The notes below the pieces were generated by a model. It saw nothing but the letters and a program-made list of their open reading frames with translations, made no database searches and was not told the DNA's origin. From positions 1,358,501-1,422,500 of the forward strand of contig JAOTOL010001570.1 of the NCBI GenBank assembly GCA_034440575.1: a stretch of 64,000 nt of DNA. The letters are read 5' to 3'. Made by a program: the position numbers and the translations under genes. This DNA comes from Imbricaverruca yamaguchii. Taxonomy: Eukaryota > Arthropoda > Thecostraca > Neoverrucidae. Below are positions 47,701-58,192 of the stretch, one piece after another. Position 1 is the first letter of the stretch, and every line of letters begins with the position of its first letter.

Positions 47701-48027
47701 GTTCTCTCAACGTGGGGCCATGTGAGGAGGGTTTTATCAACCAAATTGGGAACCACACTGCATCCATGTGTTGGACCACACTAAAAGTTGTTTTTCTTCT
47801 AACTTCTCCATCCATGATTTTGGTTGTAGGTTGCAATGAAAATGGGGCGGTTTGGCCCGTCAGTTGGTTAGCTGTATCCTCCAGTGAACTGGACCCACCC
47901 AAATGTTGGCGTCAGGTTTCCACTGTCAGGTTTTGTCAAAAACCGCATTTTCCCGAAATTGATCAGACCCCATCCAGTAATGGCAGATGGAGCATTGTGA
48001 TGCTGTGATGTGATGCTTATGAGCATT
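44788..48027. other. No gene recognised
   Basis: 3.2 kb without a supportable gene. At 45460-45560, CCTCCTCAGGTTTTCCCGGGATAG resembles the left end of family 1 and may be an old fragment. Frames at 46902-47153 and 47534-48008 have no family motif. Confidence 0.45.
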
Positions 48028-48076
48028 GAGAGAACTTCATTCACAATGGCGTAGCCATTGTGAATGAAGTTCTCTC
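48028..48076. repeat. Perfect 23-bp-arm palindrome with 3-nt loop
   Basis: GAGAGAACTTCATTCACAAT-GGC, loop GTA, then the exact reverse complement. A smaller ATGCT/AGCAT palindrome lies just upstream at 48013-48026. Confidence 0.95.
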
Positions 48077-48465
48077 GGAAAATGACACAAGGAAGTACGG
48101 GCCGAGAAGAGAAGCATGTGGTGGGTGGGTCCATCGGTATTTTCAGGCTATTTTCAATTAGAAAATGCAGTTATGATCTTAGCATAATATTAACGATATC
48201 GTAGGCCTTAGCTCCTCTACCTTGGCATAAATATTATGGCAACTGCGGGGGATATCACCCCACAAATTCCACAATAGAAGACTAGAAACTTGACAATTTT
48301 CGCCCAAACGCGAACTGAACACAATGACTATTCAGTAGGATACTGTGCCTCGCAATCATTTGTCTCCCCACAACTTTTTGTCTCAAATGTTTTTGAAATG
48401 TTCAAATGTATGTTTTTCGATGATAGTGGTCCTACGCTAAGGAAGCCTCCATCAGTGGCACTAGG
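48077..48465. other. No gene recognised
   Basis: Nothing identified before the next TTAA element. Confidence 0.45.
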
Positions 48466-49284
48466 TTAACCCGTCCTGTCTCGGGGTGGGGGATCTTCAA
48501 CGGCCTTCACCTCAGGTTTTTCGCGGATAGTTAACGAACGGCGCGTGGCAGCGCGCCAAAATTTTGGATACCTTTTTCCACATCAATTTGGCATGTAATG
48601 TAGAGATTTGTAAGTCAGGTCATCTAGGGTCAACGAGTTAGTCAGGGTCAAGTGAGGTCACCTAAAAAAAGTACAATCAGTCGTCACGCTTTAACGGATA
48701 CAGATATTTTGTTCAAACTTTCAGCAGTTTCCTATTTTTATGGGTGCAACAAAACGTACGGGAGGAATTTTTCATTTTCCGTTTTTGACTACACATACAT
48801 TTTCCATATTTTCCTCTTGCACTTCAAATATAATATTCTGGCTAAAGTAAGCATCTTTTATTGAAGCAAGTTGACTTCCAACAACGTTTCTCGGTCTGCT
48901 CTACCCGCTATAAAAGGAAAATTAAAGAAAACTTGAAAACTCAAAATTATTAAATAAAAAAATACAATTGGGGAGGGGGGAGGAATTGTTATGGCGCTGG
49001 TAAATTTCGCTGTCCTTTTCTGATTCCAAATAATTATTTTCTTTTCTCGAATATACACAGCCAAAAACATGTAAGTCGTGAAAAGTCGTGAATATCTATC
49101 CCCCCTAGTTACGTCACTTTTAGGGGGGAATTGTTTTGTGGGGTGGATCCGGACTCTACTCGTCGAGCGCTTTCCGATGACACCTCTTTAGTTTTCGTGT
49201 GACGCCTAGCTTAGATTTTAGAGGGGGTTACTATCCCCCCGAGACGGCGTGTGAGGATCTGACCGTAAAGACGGCGCGGGTTAA
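48466..49284 (+). mobile_element. TTAA family 1, copy 6
   Basis: Begins TTAACCCGTCCTGTCTCGGG and ends CGAGACGGCGTGTGAGGATC ... GGCGCGGGTTAA. AGGTCA cluster at 48614-48660. The CRE-like site is mutated to TTACGTCA (about 49111). Confidence 0.85.
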
Positions 49285-49665
49285 TTAGGCCTCACACAGG
49301 CGATTATCACCGACACCTCAAACCGCGCAGACGCATCAATTATCGCATACCACATACACACTGCTCTTGGATGTCAGAGGGAGTTCTCGTTACCGACCGC
49401 CAGGCGATAGTCCTCGGTATTGACGGTAAACATGCATGGTGAACATGAGACGATACACACAATGTCCTCGGTTTTGCCGATGTCCTCGGTATTCCAAATC
49501 ACATTGGAGACCGACGATTGAAGTTTTCTCCAAAATCTACCCTCTATCTTACTCGGCAGATCTTGCTCTATGACAGATAAAAAATTAAGCCCTCTTATGG
49601 GAAAACAAAGGGGTCCCCCCTATAGAGAGGCCGGCCCCCCCTCCTCCGTGATAACCGCGAACAAC

Positions 49666-49668
<3 letters not shown>
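49285..49668. other. No gene recognised
   Basis: Nothing identified. Confidence 0.45.
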
Positions 49669-49716
<48 letters not shown>

Positions 49717-49722
49717 TGTGTG
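49669..49722. repeat. (TG)n microsatellite
   Basis: About 24 TG units with one C interruption near the end. Confidence 0.97.
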
Positions 49723-50204
49723 CATCTGCGTATAGATGCAACAATATTCTCAGTTTGTTTTGCGTGAATACTTCTTTATTGCTCCTGGTCTGGGGTGGCG
49801 CACGTGGTCGGGAACCCTGAGGGTGCTCATGTGTTCCTTTTCTCTTTTGGGGTGTCTCGGTCGCTGGGCTGCCCCTCATCTGGATGTGCTCCCAGATCTA
49901 TAACTTTATTAATCGATCTTCATCTAAATTTTCCTCTCGCGTTCTTTTCCCGGCCATAATTTGGCTGTATAGCGGGGAGTGCTGCACCAATTTTCTTTCT
50001 TGCAAAATATTCTACTGCAATAAATATTGTTTTTGTAATACTTGGTCTCTTTTCTTTTGGTACACCCTTTGCGTCCAAGACACAATTGGGATATTTGCCG
50101 CAGGGACAGGGGAGGACGTACCCCTGATCACTCTTTGTGAAGTGGTGGAATAAAACCCTTTCTGAAACAACCTTCTTTTAACAAACAACAAAGTACAACA
50201 GACT
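49723..50204. other. No gene recognised
   Basis: Nothing identified. Confidence 0.45.
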
Positions 50205-50303
50205 GACCCCGCAGCCAAGCAGTACAGAAGCCTGGCCCCACAGCCAGCAGTACAGAAGCCTGGCCCCACAGCCAGCAGTACAGAAGCCTGGCCCCACAGC
50301 AGC
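50205..50303. repeat. 29-bp minisatellite, ~3.5 copies
   Basis: Unit CAGCAGTACAGAAGCCTGGC plus CCCACAGC. Confidence 0.9.
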
Positions 50304-50429
50304 CTGCTAACCAAAAAAGAGAAACTTAGGTTTAGTAGTGTCCCGTACACAAAGGGAGTTGGTGGGCGGATAAGCCGCACGCTGGCTAACCACACCACGT
50401 GCGTTGCCTGCAGCTAAAAAAACCTGAGA

Positions 50430-50830
50430 AGCTTACTCCCGCGGCCCAAGGACCCATCTCCGACACAAAACTGTAAGGCAGTTATGCAAAACTTCCTGCC
50501 AGTGCAGCGCCTCCTATATTGGAAAACCGGCCGAACAAGATTGTTCGCCTGAAGGAACACGTGGAGTCCTCCAAATATGGGCGTGGCGACACTTCTCCAC
50601 TAGGTGGGCACTGACTCAGGTGCCGACAGGATTTAGACCCAACACAGGCGACTACTCTAGCTGTAGAAAAACAGTCATATCGCCACGATGTGAGGAAGCA
50701 ATCGAAATCGGGATGGGCAACCCTTCACTCAACCAGGGTGTCGGGAAGTTTAAATTGAACCCAATGTGGGACAGTGTTCTGCTAAAGAACACCAGAAACC
50801 ACCACTAACGCCAAGTTCAACCCAGTTAGG
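50430..50830 (+). pseudogene. Penelope-like element C-terminus (GIY-YIG), decayed fragment
   Basis: Broken + strand frames read LLPRPKDPSPTQNCKAV, then CQCSASYIGKTGRTRLFA and, one frame on, LKEHVESSKYGRGDTSP. The tail is AIEIGMGNPSLNQGVGKFKL and NPMWDSVLL. The RPKDP...C..C.ASYIGKTGRT...LKEH order is that of the GIY-YIG endonuclease of Poseidon/Neptune-type Penelope elements, a different lineage from the element at 39874. No reverse transcriptase remains upstream. Confidence 0.78.
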
Positions 50831-51499
50831 TACTTATGTGTGATTGTGTACACTCCAGGTGTGTGTAGCGAATGAGTCATGTCGACGTTGTGTGTGGTGA
50901 AGGTACTATTGTCTGCTCTCTCTCATCTGGTCTGTGTTGCTGCTTCTTCTGCCAACGGGTCACCTTTGGGCTTTCTCACGTGACTGACTTTCCAGCTGGA
51001 TTTTTATGCTTTGTCCCATTTGGCCCATTGCCCTCCAGAAGACCTGTCAAAAATGGTCGAAATACTGGCTGAAATGTTTCGCTTTACCCAGAGTCCGTCC
51101 GATTAATTAAGCATTTTGTTCATTGATATCGACCTGGATACGAATGTGTTTCCGCAGCTACATATAAAACCTTTCCTAGATGATTCTCATATGATATGAT
51201 ATCATGATGATTATCACGGCAACTGCTTGCGTTGTTGTTGTTTGCCAATTGTTATCGACAGCTGATTATATCGTGTCGTACCGGGCATGCTGGCTTCATG
51301 CCACATGTACTAACGTGCTTCTCATATGTTTCGTAGTACATCGTACATCGTACGTTTCGCACGTCTAACGCTGCAAGACGTACGATGGGATTGTCAATAT
51401 TTTCCACTGGTTGTCTCGGATCATCTTAACCCCCTGCCCTCGCTCGGGTTATTAGCGACCACTATGACAAGGGCCGAATTTACGCCAATCGTTCCCCCG
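50831..51499. other. No gene recognised
   Basis: Nothing identified. Confidence 0.45.
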
Positions 51500-51675
51500 G
51501 TGCTGCCCGCCGCCCCCTGCCCACACTCGGTACTGCCCGCTGCCCCCTGCCCACACTCGGTACTGCCCGCTGATCTCTGCTCTCTTCAGGTGCTGCTCAT
51601 AGCCCTCCGCCTACCCCGGGTGCTGCTCATCGCCCTCCGCCTACCCCGGGTGCTGCTCATCGCCCTCTGCCCACC
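51500..51675. repeat. Two short GC-rich minisatellites
   Basis: About 2.5 copies of a 33-bp unit (CTGCCCGC(C/T)GCCCCCTGCCC) followed by about 3 copies of a 30-bp unit (GGTGCTGCTCATCGCCCTCC). Confidence 0.85.
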
Positions 51676-51717
51676 TGATCGGTCACAACTTGGAATCGCG
51701 GGGCTAAAAATTGGGCG

Positions 51718-52092
51718 TGACTGGTCTAACGACTGGTCCAACGACTGGTCCAACGACGACTGGTCTAACGACGACTGGTCTAACGACGACTGGTCTAACG
51801 ACGACTGGTCTAACGACGACTGGTCTAACGACGACTGGTCTAACGACGACTGGTCTAACGACGACTGGTCTAACGACGATTGGTCCAACGACTGGTCCAA
51901 CGACTGGTCCAACGACTGGTCCAACGACTGGTCCAACGACTGGTCCAACGACTGGTCCAACGACTGGTCCAACGACTGGTCCAACGACTGGTCCAACGAC
52001 TGGTCCAACGACTGGTCCAACGACTGGTCCAACGACTGGTCCAACGACTGGTCTAACGACTAGTCTAACGACTGGTCTAACGATGGTCTAAC
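51718..52092. repeat. 15-bp / 12-bp composite minisatellite
   Basis: About ten units of GACTGGTCTAACGAC, then about twenty of GACTGGTCCAAC, flanked by a few mixed units. Units are multiples of 3 and stop-free in three frames: DWSND/DWSN on +1, TGLTT-type on another + frame, LDQS(S) on the -. A 245-codon + frame (51326-52063) spans both arrays but has no start context or domain. Confidence 0.95.
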
Positions 52093-52881
52093 GCCAGGCG
52101 ACTTCGACAGGAACGCAGAGCAGACAGTCGCAGATGCGCAGTCACTAGAGCGGACACACAGCTGCCTTGCCCGGCCGAACACGGCCAGGCTTGCTGTGAT
52201 CAATGGCTTCAACTACATCTGACATTAGCCCCAAAAGGCCAACAACAGAAGAAATCTCATCAAGTTCATCTCCGACTAAAACACGAAGTTTTGGCAGCAT
52301 GCCAAGCGTACGATATGAGCCGCAGTGCGCAGCGGAAGGCGGGGACACCACAAATGCATTTGGCTCACCAAGTGTCCAAAATAAACACGCCCACGGCGTG
52401 TCACAGTGTCAGAGCAATATTGGCACAGCGTGGCGCTCGCACAAGGTCTGGCTGGTGCCGACGAAGCCGTTGTGGTGGATCATTAAAGCAGAACAATGTC
52501 AGATGGACTCAGATGGACGTCAAGGTGTAGACGTTGACGTTTACATGAGGTGACGAGTGGTTGCAGCCACCATTAGGCCGAAGTCGAATTGTATGAACAA
52601 ATGCTGCCTCTCCACTACCTCACTACCTAAAAAATATTCCACCATCTCCATGTGAAATTCACGTGCTCTTTTCAGCACATGGGCCGATCAGTGAATTTTC
52701 ATGAAGGCACTCGTCGACTTTTCGCCCCCTGCGCCTGTCAGGGGAGCGCCTTTTCCTCTGACAGGGACGAGCCAACGGCTGAAGAAAAAAACGTTGAGCA
52801 AGGAGAGCGGGTACACTCTCCAGCCTTTCTGTAGTGGTGCCACTTTCCATGAGTGGTACATGCACCATACGCACTTCCCTC
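52093..52881. other. No gene recognised
   Basis: A 116-codon + frame at 52203-52553 has a low-complexity Ser/Thr start and no known domain. Confidence 0.4.
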
Positions 52882-52927
52882 TCTCTGAGCCCTCCAGCTC
52901 GTTCATCACGCACACCCTTACCTCGAC

Positions 52928-52987
<60 letters not shown>

Positions 52988-53040
52988 TAATGTCGAGGTA
53001 AGGGTGTGCGTGATGAACGAGCTGAAGGGCTCAGACAGAG
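52882..53040. repeat. Long inverted repeat around a (TA)n core
   Basis: The left arm (52882-52928) carries GAGCCCTCCAGCTCGTTCAT and CACGCACACCCTTACCTCGA. The right arm (52990-53036) is its reverse complement with a single G/A-type difference in the CTGGAGGG stretch. About 53 bp of TA repeat separate them and form the hairpin top. Confidence 0.93.
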
Positions 53041-53041
53041 G

Positions 53042-53044
<3 letters not shown>

Positions 53045-53134
<90 letters not shown>
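53045..53134. repeat. (TA)n(TG)n microsatellite
   Basis: About 24 TA units followed by about 20 TG units, directly right of the inverted repeat. Confidence 0.97.
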
Positions 53135-53137
<3 letters not shown>

Positions 53138-53265
53138 GCCCATATATCCCATACATTGTAATATCACGTGTCACCGGAAACACCAATGTGTGAGGCGACT
53201 TGACAGAGACGGTGATAATGATAAGACGCGCATCTCTAAATCACTTCGTGGGGCCCGTTGGTGCG

Positions 53266-53451
53266 GGGCGGGGATGGCCGAGTGGTTAAGATGTCCGGTT
53301 ATGGGTACCAAAGGTCCCGGGTTCGACGCTAGCGCCGCTCAGGACATTTCCCAATCCCGCGGCCCACCGGCGAAACAGTGTGGGCGGCGCCATTAGCCGT
53401 GAATGTGCATAAAGTGCGTCGTGAACCACCCGATAAACAAACAACAGACTT
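53266..53451 (+). mobile_element. tRNA-derived SINE family A, copy 2
   Basis: Target duplication GTTGGTGCG (53257-53265 and 53452-53460). Same head (GGGGATGGCCGAGTGGTTAA), B box, body and ACAAACAAC-type tail as the copy at 32932. Confidence 0.92.
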
Positions 53452-53460
53452 GTTGGTGCG

Positions 53461-54806
53461 ATACAAGATGCAGGGCTCAGCGACCCCATGCTAGAAAAAC
53501 GGGCGTGTGGCAATACTTGTGTTAATAGATAGGTGAAATTTGGCTCAAGTCTAGGACCGCTTATGTATTAGTTTTCGGCATTGCAGTGGCACACGTGTGT
53601 GTCGTGGATGACACGTAGCACGCGCAAATGTCAGTCACAGGCTCAGGCTGTGCGAACATTTCAAATGGCGCCAGCGCGAAAACCAAATGTGGCAAAGGAG
53701 CGAATATTGTAATGACAATTTTCCGAACTCCTTTTTCAACACGATGCATCCGTGGAACGGGCAGAGACCAAGCCACCGCCAGAGACGGTTCGATCTCGGC
53801 GGAATGACAGAACTTCCAGCCGCAGCGGGCGCCGCCGCATACGTCACAGCACGTGCCGCCACATCAAGTGTCCCGGCACGCGCAGTCCCACGCAATTCCA
53901 CGGCGCTGCCGTGGCCAATCATTTCGCCGTTTCGCCGGCGCAGTCACTCGCCAAAGGCAGCCGTTAAGCGAGCGAGCGACGTCAATCGCGTCGATTGCCT
54001 GCCGGAACCGGAGGTGCGCCGGCGGCGGCCGATTGTCGGGCGCGATGACATCTCCGCCGAAGCCGAGGTGCGCCGCCGTCGGGCCCGTGGCCCGCGAGAG
54101 GCTCTTTCTTTCGGAAGATTACTCGACGAAACGTCTCACGACTCTTTCGGAATAAATTACTCTGGCGTGCGTGGTGCGCTGCACACGGCGACACTGGAAA
54201 AGTTGCGCGACGCCAGTCCGCCTCGTCAGCGATGCAGCCGGTGGTGAAAGGTCGGAAACCAATTAGCCGGGTCGTGCGGCACTTGCTCGCAGCGTGGGCG
54301 GACGTTGCAGGAACTGTGCAACGCGAAGTTTGCGAAGTCGTAGGCGAATCGAATTCAACGTCTGAGTCTGAAACATCTGAATCGAATTCGAGTCGAGACA
54401 CCCAAGTCGGTCATCTTGTGACACCCGCGCCGCAGAATGGGCTAATCTTGATCTGCAATGTTTCAACTACGCCGCTGGCACCCCCGGTGCCACACGGATC
54501 GTTCAAGGTGAGTTAAACATGCAGATCCTCAAATACGCAGCAAGAAAACTACAAAACCACCAACCACCAGCGGTCCGCCACCAAGCTACGATTTCAAACG
54601 AAGCACATCGTCTAATGAAAGGCCTAATAAAAGCCAGTATGACAACCACTACCACGAACTATCCAAACATCAGCTTCATTTCTACGGCACACCAACATCG
54701 TGAAACACTTCCACGTTTGAACATCGTTTGCCCTGCGTCCACCACGACGAGGCAACTACCCGCCAACGCGTGCGCCAAACAAGCCGCCCCCTGCCGACTC
54801 CGTGAC
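53461..54806. other. No gene recognised; CpG-rich block
   Basis: 53790-54330 is strikingly GC- and CpG-rich compared with its surroundings. Frames up to 186 codons are open on both strands (53687-54247 +, 53982-54401 -) without recognisable motifs. The 3' exon(s) of the receptor gene could lie here on the - strand, but I cannot show it. Confidence 0.4.
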
Positions 54807-54820
54807 AGCTCACCTGTCAA

Positions 54821-54874
54821 TGTTAGTTATTAGGGCTTTAGGGCGCATCGACTACATTGGTCATGCAGCGCCCA
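54821..54874 (-). mobile_element. 54-bp tail-only SINE-like insertion with 14-bp TSD
   Basis: Exact direct repeat AGCTCACCTGTCAA at 54807-54820 and 54875-54888 flanks TGTTAGTTATTAGGGCTTTA...GCAGCGCCCA. The inserted unit can fold (GGGCGC with GCGCCC). It matches the tail units at 58193 and 36582. The right copy of the duplication covers the last 7 bases of the receptor exon and its splice donor. Confidence 0.85.
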
Positions 54875-54881
54875 AGCTCAC

Positions 54882-54988
54882 CTGTCAACACGACGGCCGA
54901 GTCCACCCGGGAGGTCATGGTCTTGGCGTAGTCGAAGCCGTCGGCGAAGCAGACGCACTGCCGCCACTGCACCAGGTACGAGCGGAAC
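54882..54988 (-). CDS. Tachykinin-like GPCR, exon 3 in window (start of cytoplasmic tail)
   Basis: This 107-nt exon on the - strand follows acceptor GCGTTGCAG and ends at donor GTGAGC. It starts in phase 2: joined to the previous exon it completes the Arg of WMNR-R-FRSYLVQW, then reads RQCVCFADGFDYAKTMTS and RVDSAVVLT, ending in phase 1. NPxxY-(x)5-6-F(R) followed by a short helix with cysteines (CVC, possible palmitoylation) is what follows TM7 in rhodopsin-class receptors. An insertion 7 bp past the donor has duplicated this splice site. The remaining C-terminal exon was not identified. Confidence 0.8.
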
Positions 54989-55110
54989 CTGCAACGCAAC
55001 AGCACCGGTCGTGCGAGACACCGGCACACCGGACATGCAGCGCGAGGCCATTCGAGCACGAGCGTCCCCGGCGGCAATATCGGCAGAGAAGGCATCACGT
55101 AACAGGACTT

Positions 55111-55273
55111 GGAAGGTTATTGGTTTTACGACACGTCGACCGTCGAGTCATGTAGCGTCGCCAATCTCTCACGCCGATTGGTTGCGGACGAAGAGTAGCT
55201 GCAGGTGAGGCTCGAACCCACAATTGTTCGATTGTGAGACGGTCAACTTACCCCTAGACTACTCGTGCCCCCA
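55111..55273 (-). mobile_element. tRNA-derived SINE family B, copy 2
   Basis: Flanked by TAACAGGACTT (55100-55110) and TAACGGGACTT (55274-55284), a 10/11 target duplication. Head, B box (GGTTCGAGCC on -) and GGTTTTACGACACGTCGACC tail as in the copy at 8776. Confidence 0.9.
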
Positions 55274-56060
<787 letters not shown>

Positions 56061-56477
56061 ACGGGCAGCTACAGGCTGCGCAGCGCTGATAACCGCCATT
56101 GAATTACAGACCACAAGCCGACGGCGCTCATCCACAGATGCTTTTTGCACCGGAGCCTGGGTGCTCTTCGCTACTGGAAGAATTCGGGCTCACACAGGAT
56201 CAAAGTCGAGCCGAACAGCCAAAGTTGTAAATAGCTGGGTGGTGTTGTCATATTTTTGAGCATCGAGACTGATCTCGACTACGCCCGTTTAATTAGTGCT
56301 GCAATGTTGTGTGTGAGTGGGGAGGGGGGGGGGTGGAGGGCTAACATCGATAAAACTATACTTTTATCACCGATGGAGGTGAATTTGCAGTTCTTGACTG
56401 CAATTGGCACACATGGACTGCACATTAAGACTGTTGAATAACCTGAGAACAGCGAACGCAAAGCACGTCCATGTGAT
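56061..56477. other. Intron, nothing recognised
   Basis: Nothing identified. Confidence 0.5.
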
Positions 56478-56489
56478 AATTCATAATGG

Positions 56490-56651
56490 TTGGTTGGTTA
56501 TTGGTTTTACGACACATCGACCGTTGAGTCATGCAGCGTCGCCAATCTCTCACGCCGATTGGTCGCGGGCGAATAGTTGCGACAGGTGAGACTCGAACCC
56601 AGAACCTTCCGATTGTGAGACGAGCAACTTACCCCTAGGCTATTCATCCCC
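56490..56651 (-). mobile_element. tRNA-derived SINE family B, copy 3, with 12-bp TSD
   Basis: Perfect target duplication AATTCATAATGG (56478-56489 and 56652-56663). On the - strand it begins GGGGATGAATAGCCTAGGGG and carries a B box GGTTCGAGTC. It ends CCAATAACCAACCAACC. Confidence 0.93.
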
Positions 56652-56663
56652 AATTCATAATGG

Positions 56664-57189
56664 AGTCGAGGTTAGCCGTAGAAGCGGCACTGGACACGTT
56701 TTACAAAGCATCACTCTCACAAAACTACGGGAAAACAATGCGCAGAGCAACAGATACAACCGTCCGTTCGGTAGAAGTGTCACGTGACTGAGACGACAGG
56801 ATGTCGCCTCAAAACACGCTGTAAGTCAGCCACGACCTGAAGGAACCTTTCACAGTACGCTGAGTGGCTGATAGGCATTCGTGCCGGACTCTAAAGCTGT
56901 GCATACGGCAGCATGAATAAAACACGCACCCATCACACGCCCGGGAGTGTCGGAAGCGCGTCACAGATCACATTCAGTGAAAGCGAAAGGTGCTTATGGG
57001 CTAGATAATGGAACTTCAGGTATCCCCTTTGAACAAAACTCCCCGGATCATGCCCTCGGCTTCGGCTGCTGCGAAAGCGAAAGCGAAAGCGACCAAACTC
57101 CTCATGGCCACGATGTACAGCAAATACTGGACTAACATTTCGACCATTTGAACCACTTTGGAACACTTTGGAACACTTTGGAACACAAG
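56664..57189. other. Intron, nothing recognised
   Basis: Includes a short GCGAAA repeat at 57070-57090. No gene. Confidence 0.5.
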
Positions 57190-57535
57190 CACAAACCGAA
57201 ATCAGTGCAGAGTGTGTTCATGCAAACCGAAAGCAGTGCAGAGTGTGTTCATGCAAACCGAAAGCAGTGCAGAGTGTGTTCGTGCAAACCGAAAGCAGTG
57301 CGAGTGTGTTCGTGCAAACCGAAAGCAGTGCAGAGTGTGTTCGTGCAAACCGAAAGCAGTGCTGAGTGTGTTCGTGCAAACCGAAAGCAGTGCAGAGTGT
57401 GTTCGTGCAAACCGAAAGCAGTGCAGAGTGTGTTCGTGCAAACCGAAAGCAGTGCAGGTGTGTTCTGCAAACCGAAAGCAGTGCAGAGTGTGTTCGTGCA
57501 AACCGAAATCAGTGCAGAGTGTGTTCACGTTAAAC
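57190..57535. repeat. 31-bp minisatellite, ~11 copies
   Basis: Unit GTGCAGAGTGTGTTCGTGCA plus AACCGAAAGCA. A few units are shortened to 28-29 bp. Confidence 0.96.
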
Positions 57536-57633
57536 ACAACGACGATCGCAATCCCAGCGGCTGCACCGCTGGTTGCCGTCCCGCCGACAGCGGTCAGCAC
57601 GTGCGGCGGCCGCAGGGCTCAGAAGCTGGTGTC

Positions 57634-57860
57634 AGTGTTTAATATAACGAAGAACGGCTCTTGCTGCTTCTGGTTTTAGAATGCGTGAGAAGAAATCTAC
57701 GACCTTCAATATACCAGGAGGTGAAATATACAGGGCCATCGTCACTCCTGACGATGGCCCTGGCCGAAACGTTGAGTAATACAGTACAATCCTTAACATT
57801 ACTTTTGATGGCACTCAGCACCTCCTGGCATATCGAAGGTCGTATTTTTCTTCTCACACA
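57634..57860 (+). mobile_element. 227-bp Penelope-derived mini-element with hammerhead motif and 11-bp TSD
   Basis: Target duplication AAGCTGGTGTC at 57623-57633 and 57861-57871. The left end (TGTTTAATATAACGAAGAA) matches the terminus of the element at 39874. An inverted pair, GAGAAGAAATCTACGACCTT... and ...AAGGTCGTATTTTTCTTCTC, frames the interior, which holds a hammerhead-like motif. No protein is encoded. It is a non-autonomous copy made only of the two ends of a Penelope element. Confidence 0.85.
57738..57782 (+). ncRNA. Hammerhead-ribozyme-like motif in mini-element
   Basis: Stem I CACTC pairs with GAGTA across CTC/GAG plus A-U and one mismatch. Core CTGACGA (57748-57754), stem II GGCC CT GGCC, GAAAC (57766-57770), then GTT before GAGTAAT. 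Stem III is AC/GU only, as in the other three motifs of the window. Confidence 0.65.
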
Positions 57861-57884
57861 AAGCTGGTGTCGGGTCGGACGCTG

Positions 57885-58066
57885 TGTTTATTGTTTATTG
57901 GTTGGTTCACGACACACTTTATGCACATTCACGGCTAATGGCGCCGCCCACACTGTTTCGCCGGTGGGCCGCGGGATTGGGAAATGTCCAGAGTGGCGCT
58001 AGAGTCGAACCCGGGACCTTTGGTACCCATAGCCCGACACCTTAACCACTCGGCCATCCCCGCCCC
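57885..58066 (-). mobile_element. tRNA-derived SINE family A, copy 3, with 10-bp TSD
   Basis: Perfect target duplication TCGGACGCTG (57875-57884 and 58067-58076). Reverse orientation: on the - strand, GGGGCGGGGATGGCCGAGTG head, body CCCGCGGCCCACCGGCG, tail CCAATAAACAATAAACA. Confidence 0.93.
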
Positions 58067-58192
58067 TCGGACGCTGCGCGAGGTGCCCTGGAGACCAGTC
58101 CGGTAACCAGCGGCAGGACCGACTCCGGCCGCAGTCAGCTGGCGCCGGAGGCCGGCGACGCCGTGTGACCGAGTCGGCACGTGCGTCGTCAG

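Noticed and set aside
44788..48027. Several 60-130 codon frames
   Set aside because: Short, overlapping on both strands and without family features.
53687..54401. Overlapping frames of 139-186 codons in a CpG-rich block
   Set aside because: Open on both strands because of GC content, with no domain or splice evidence.
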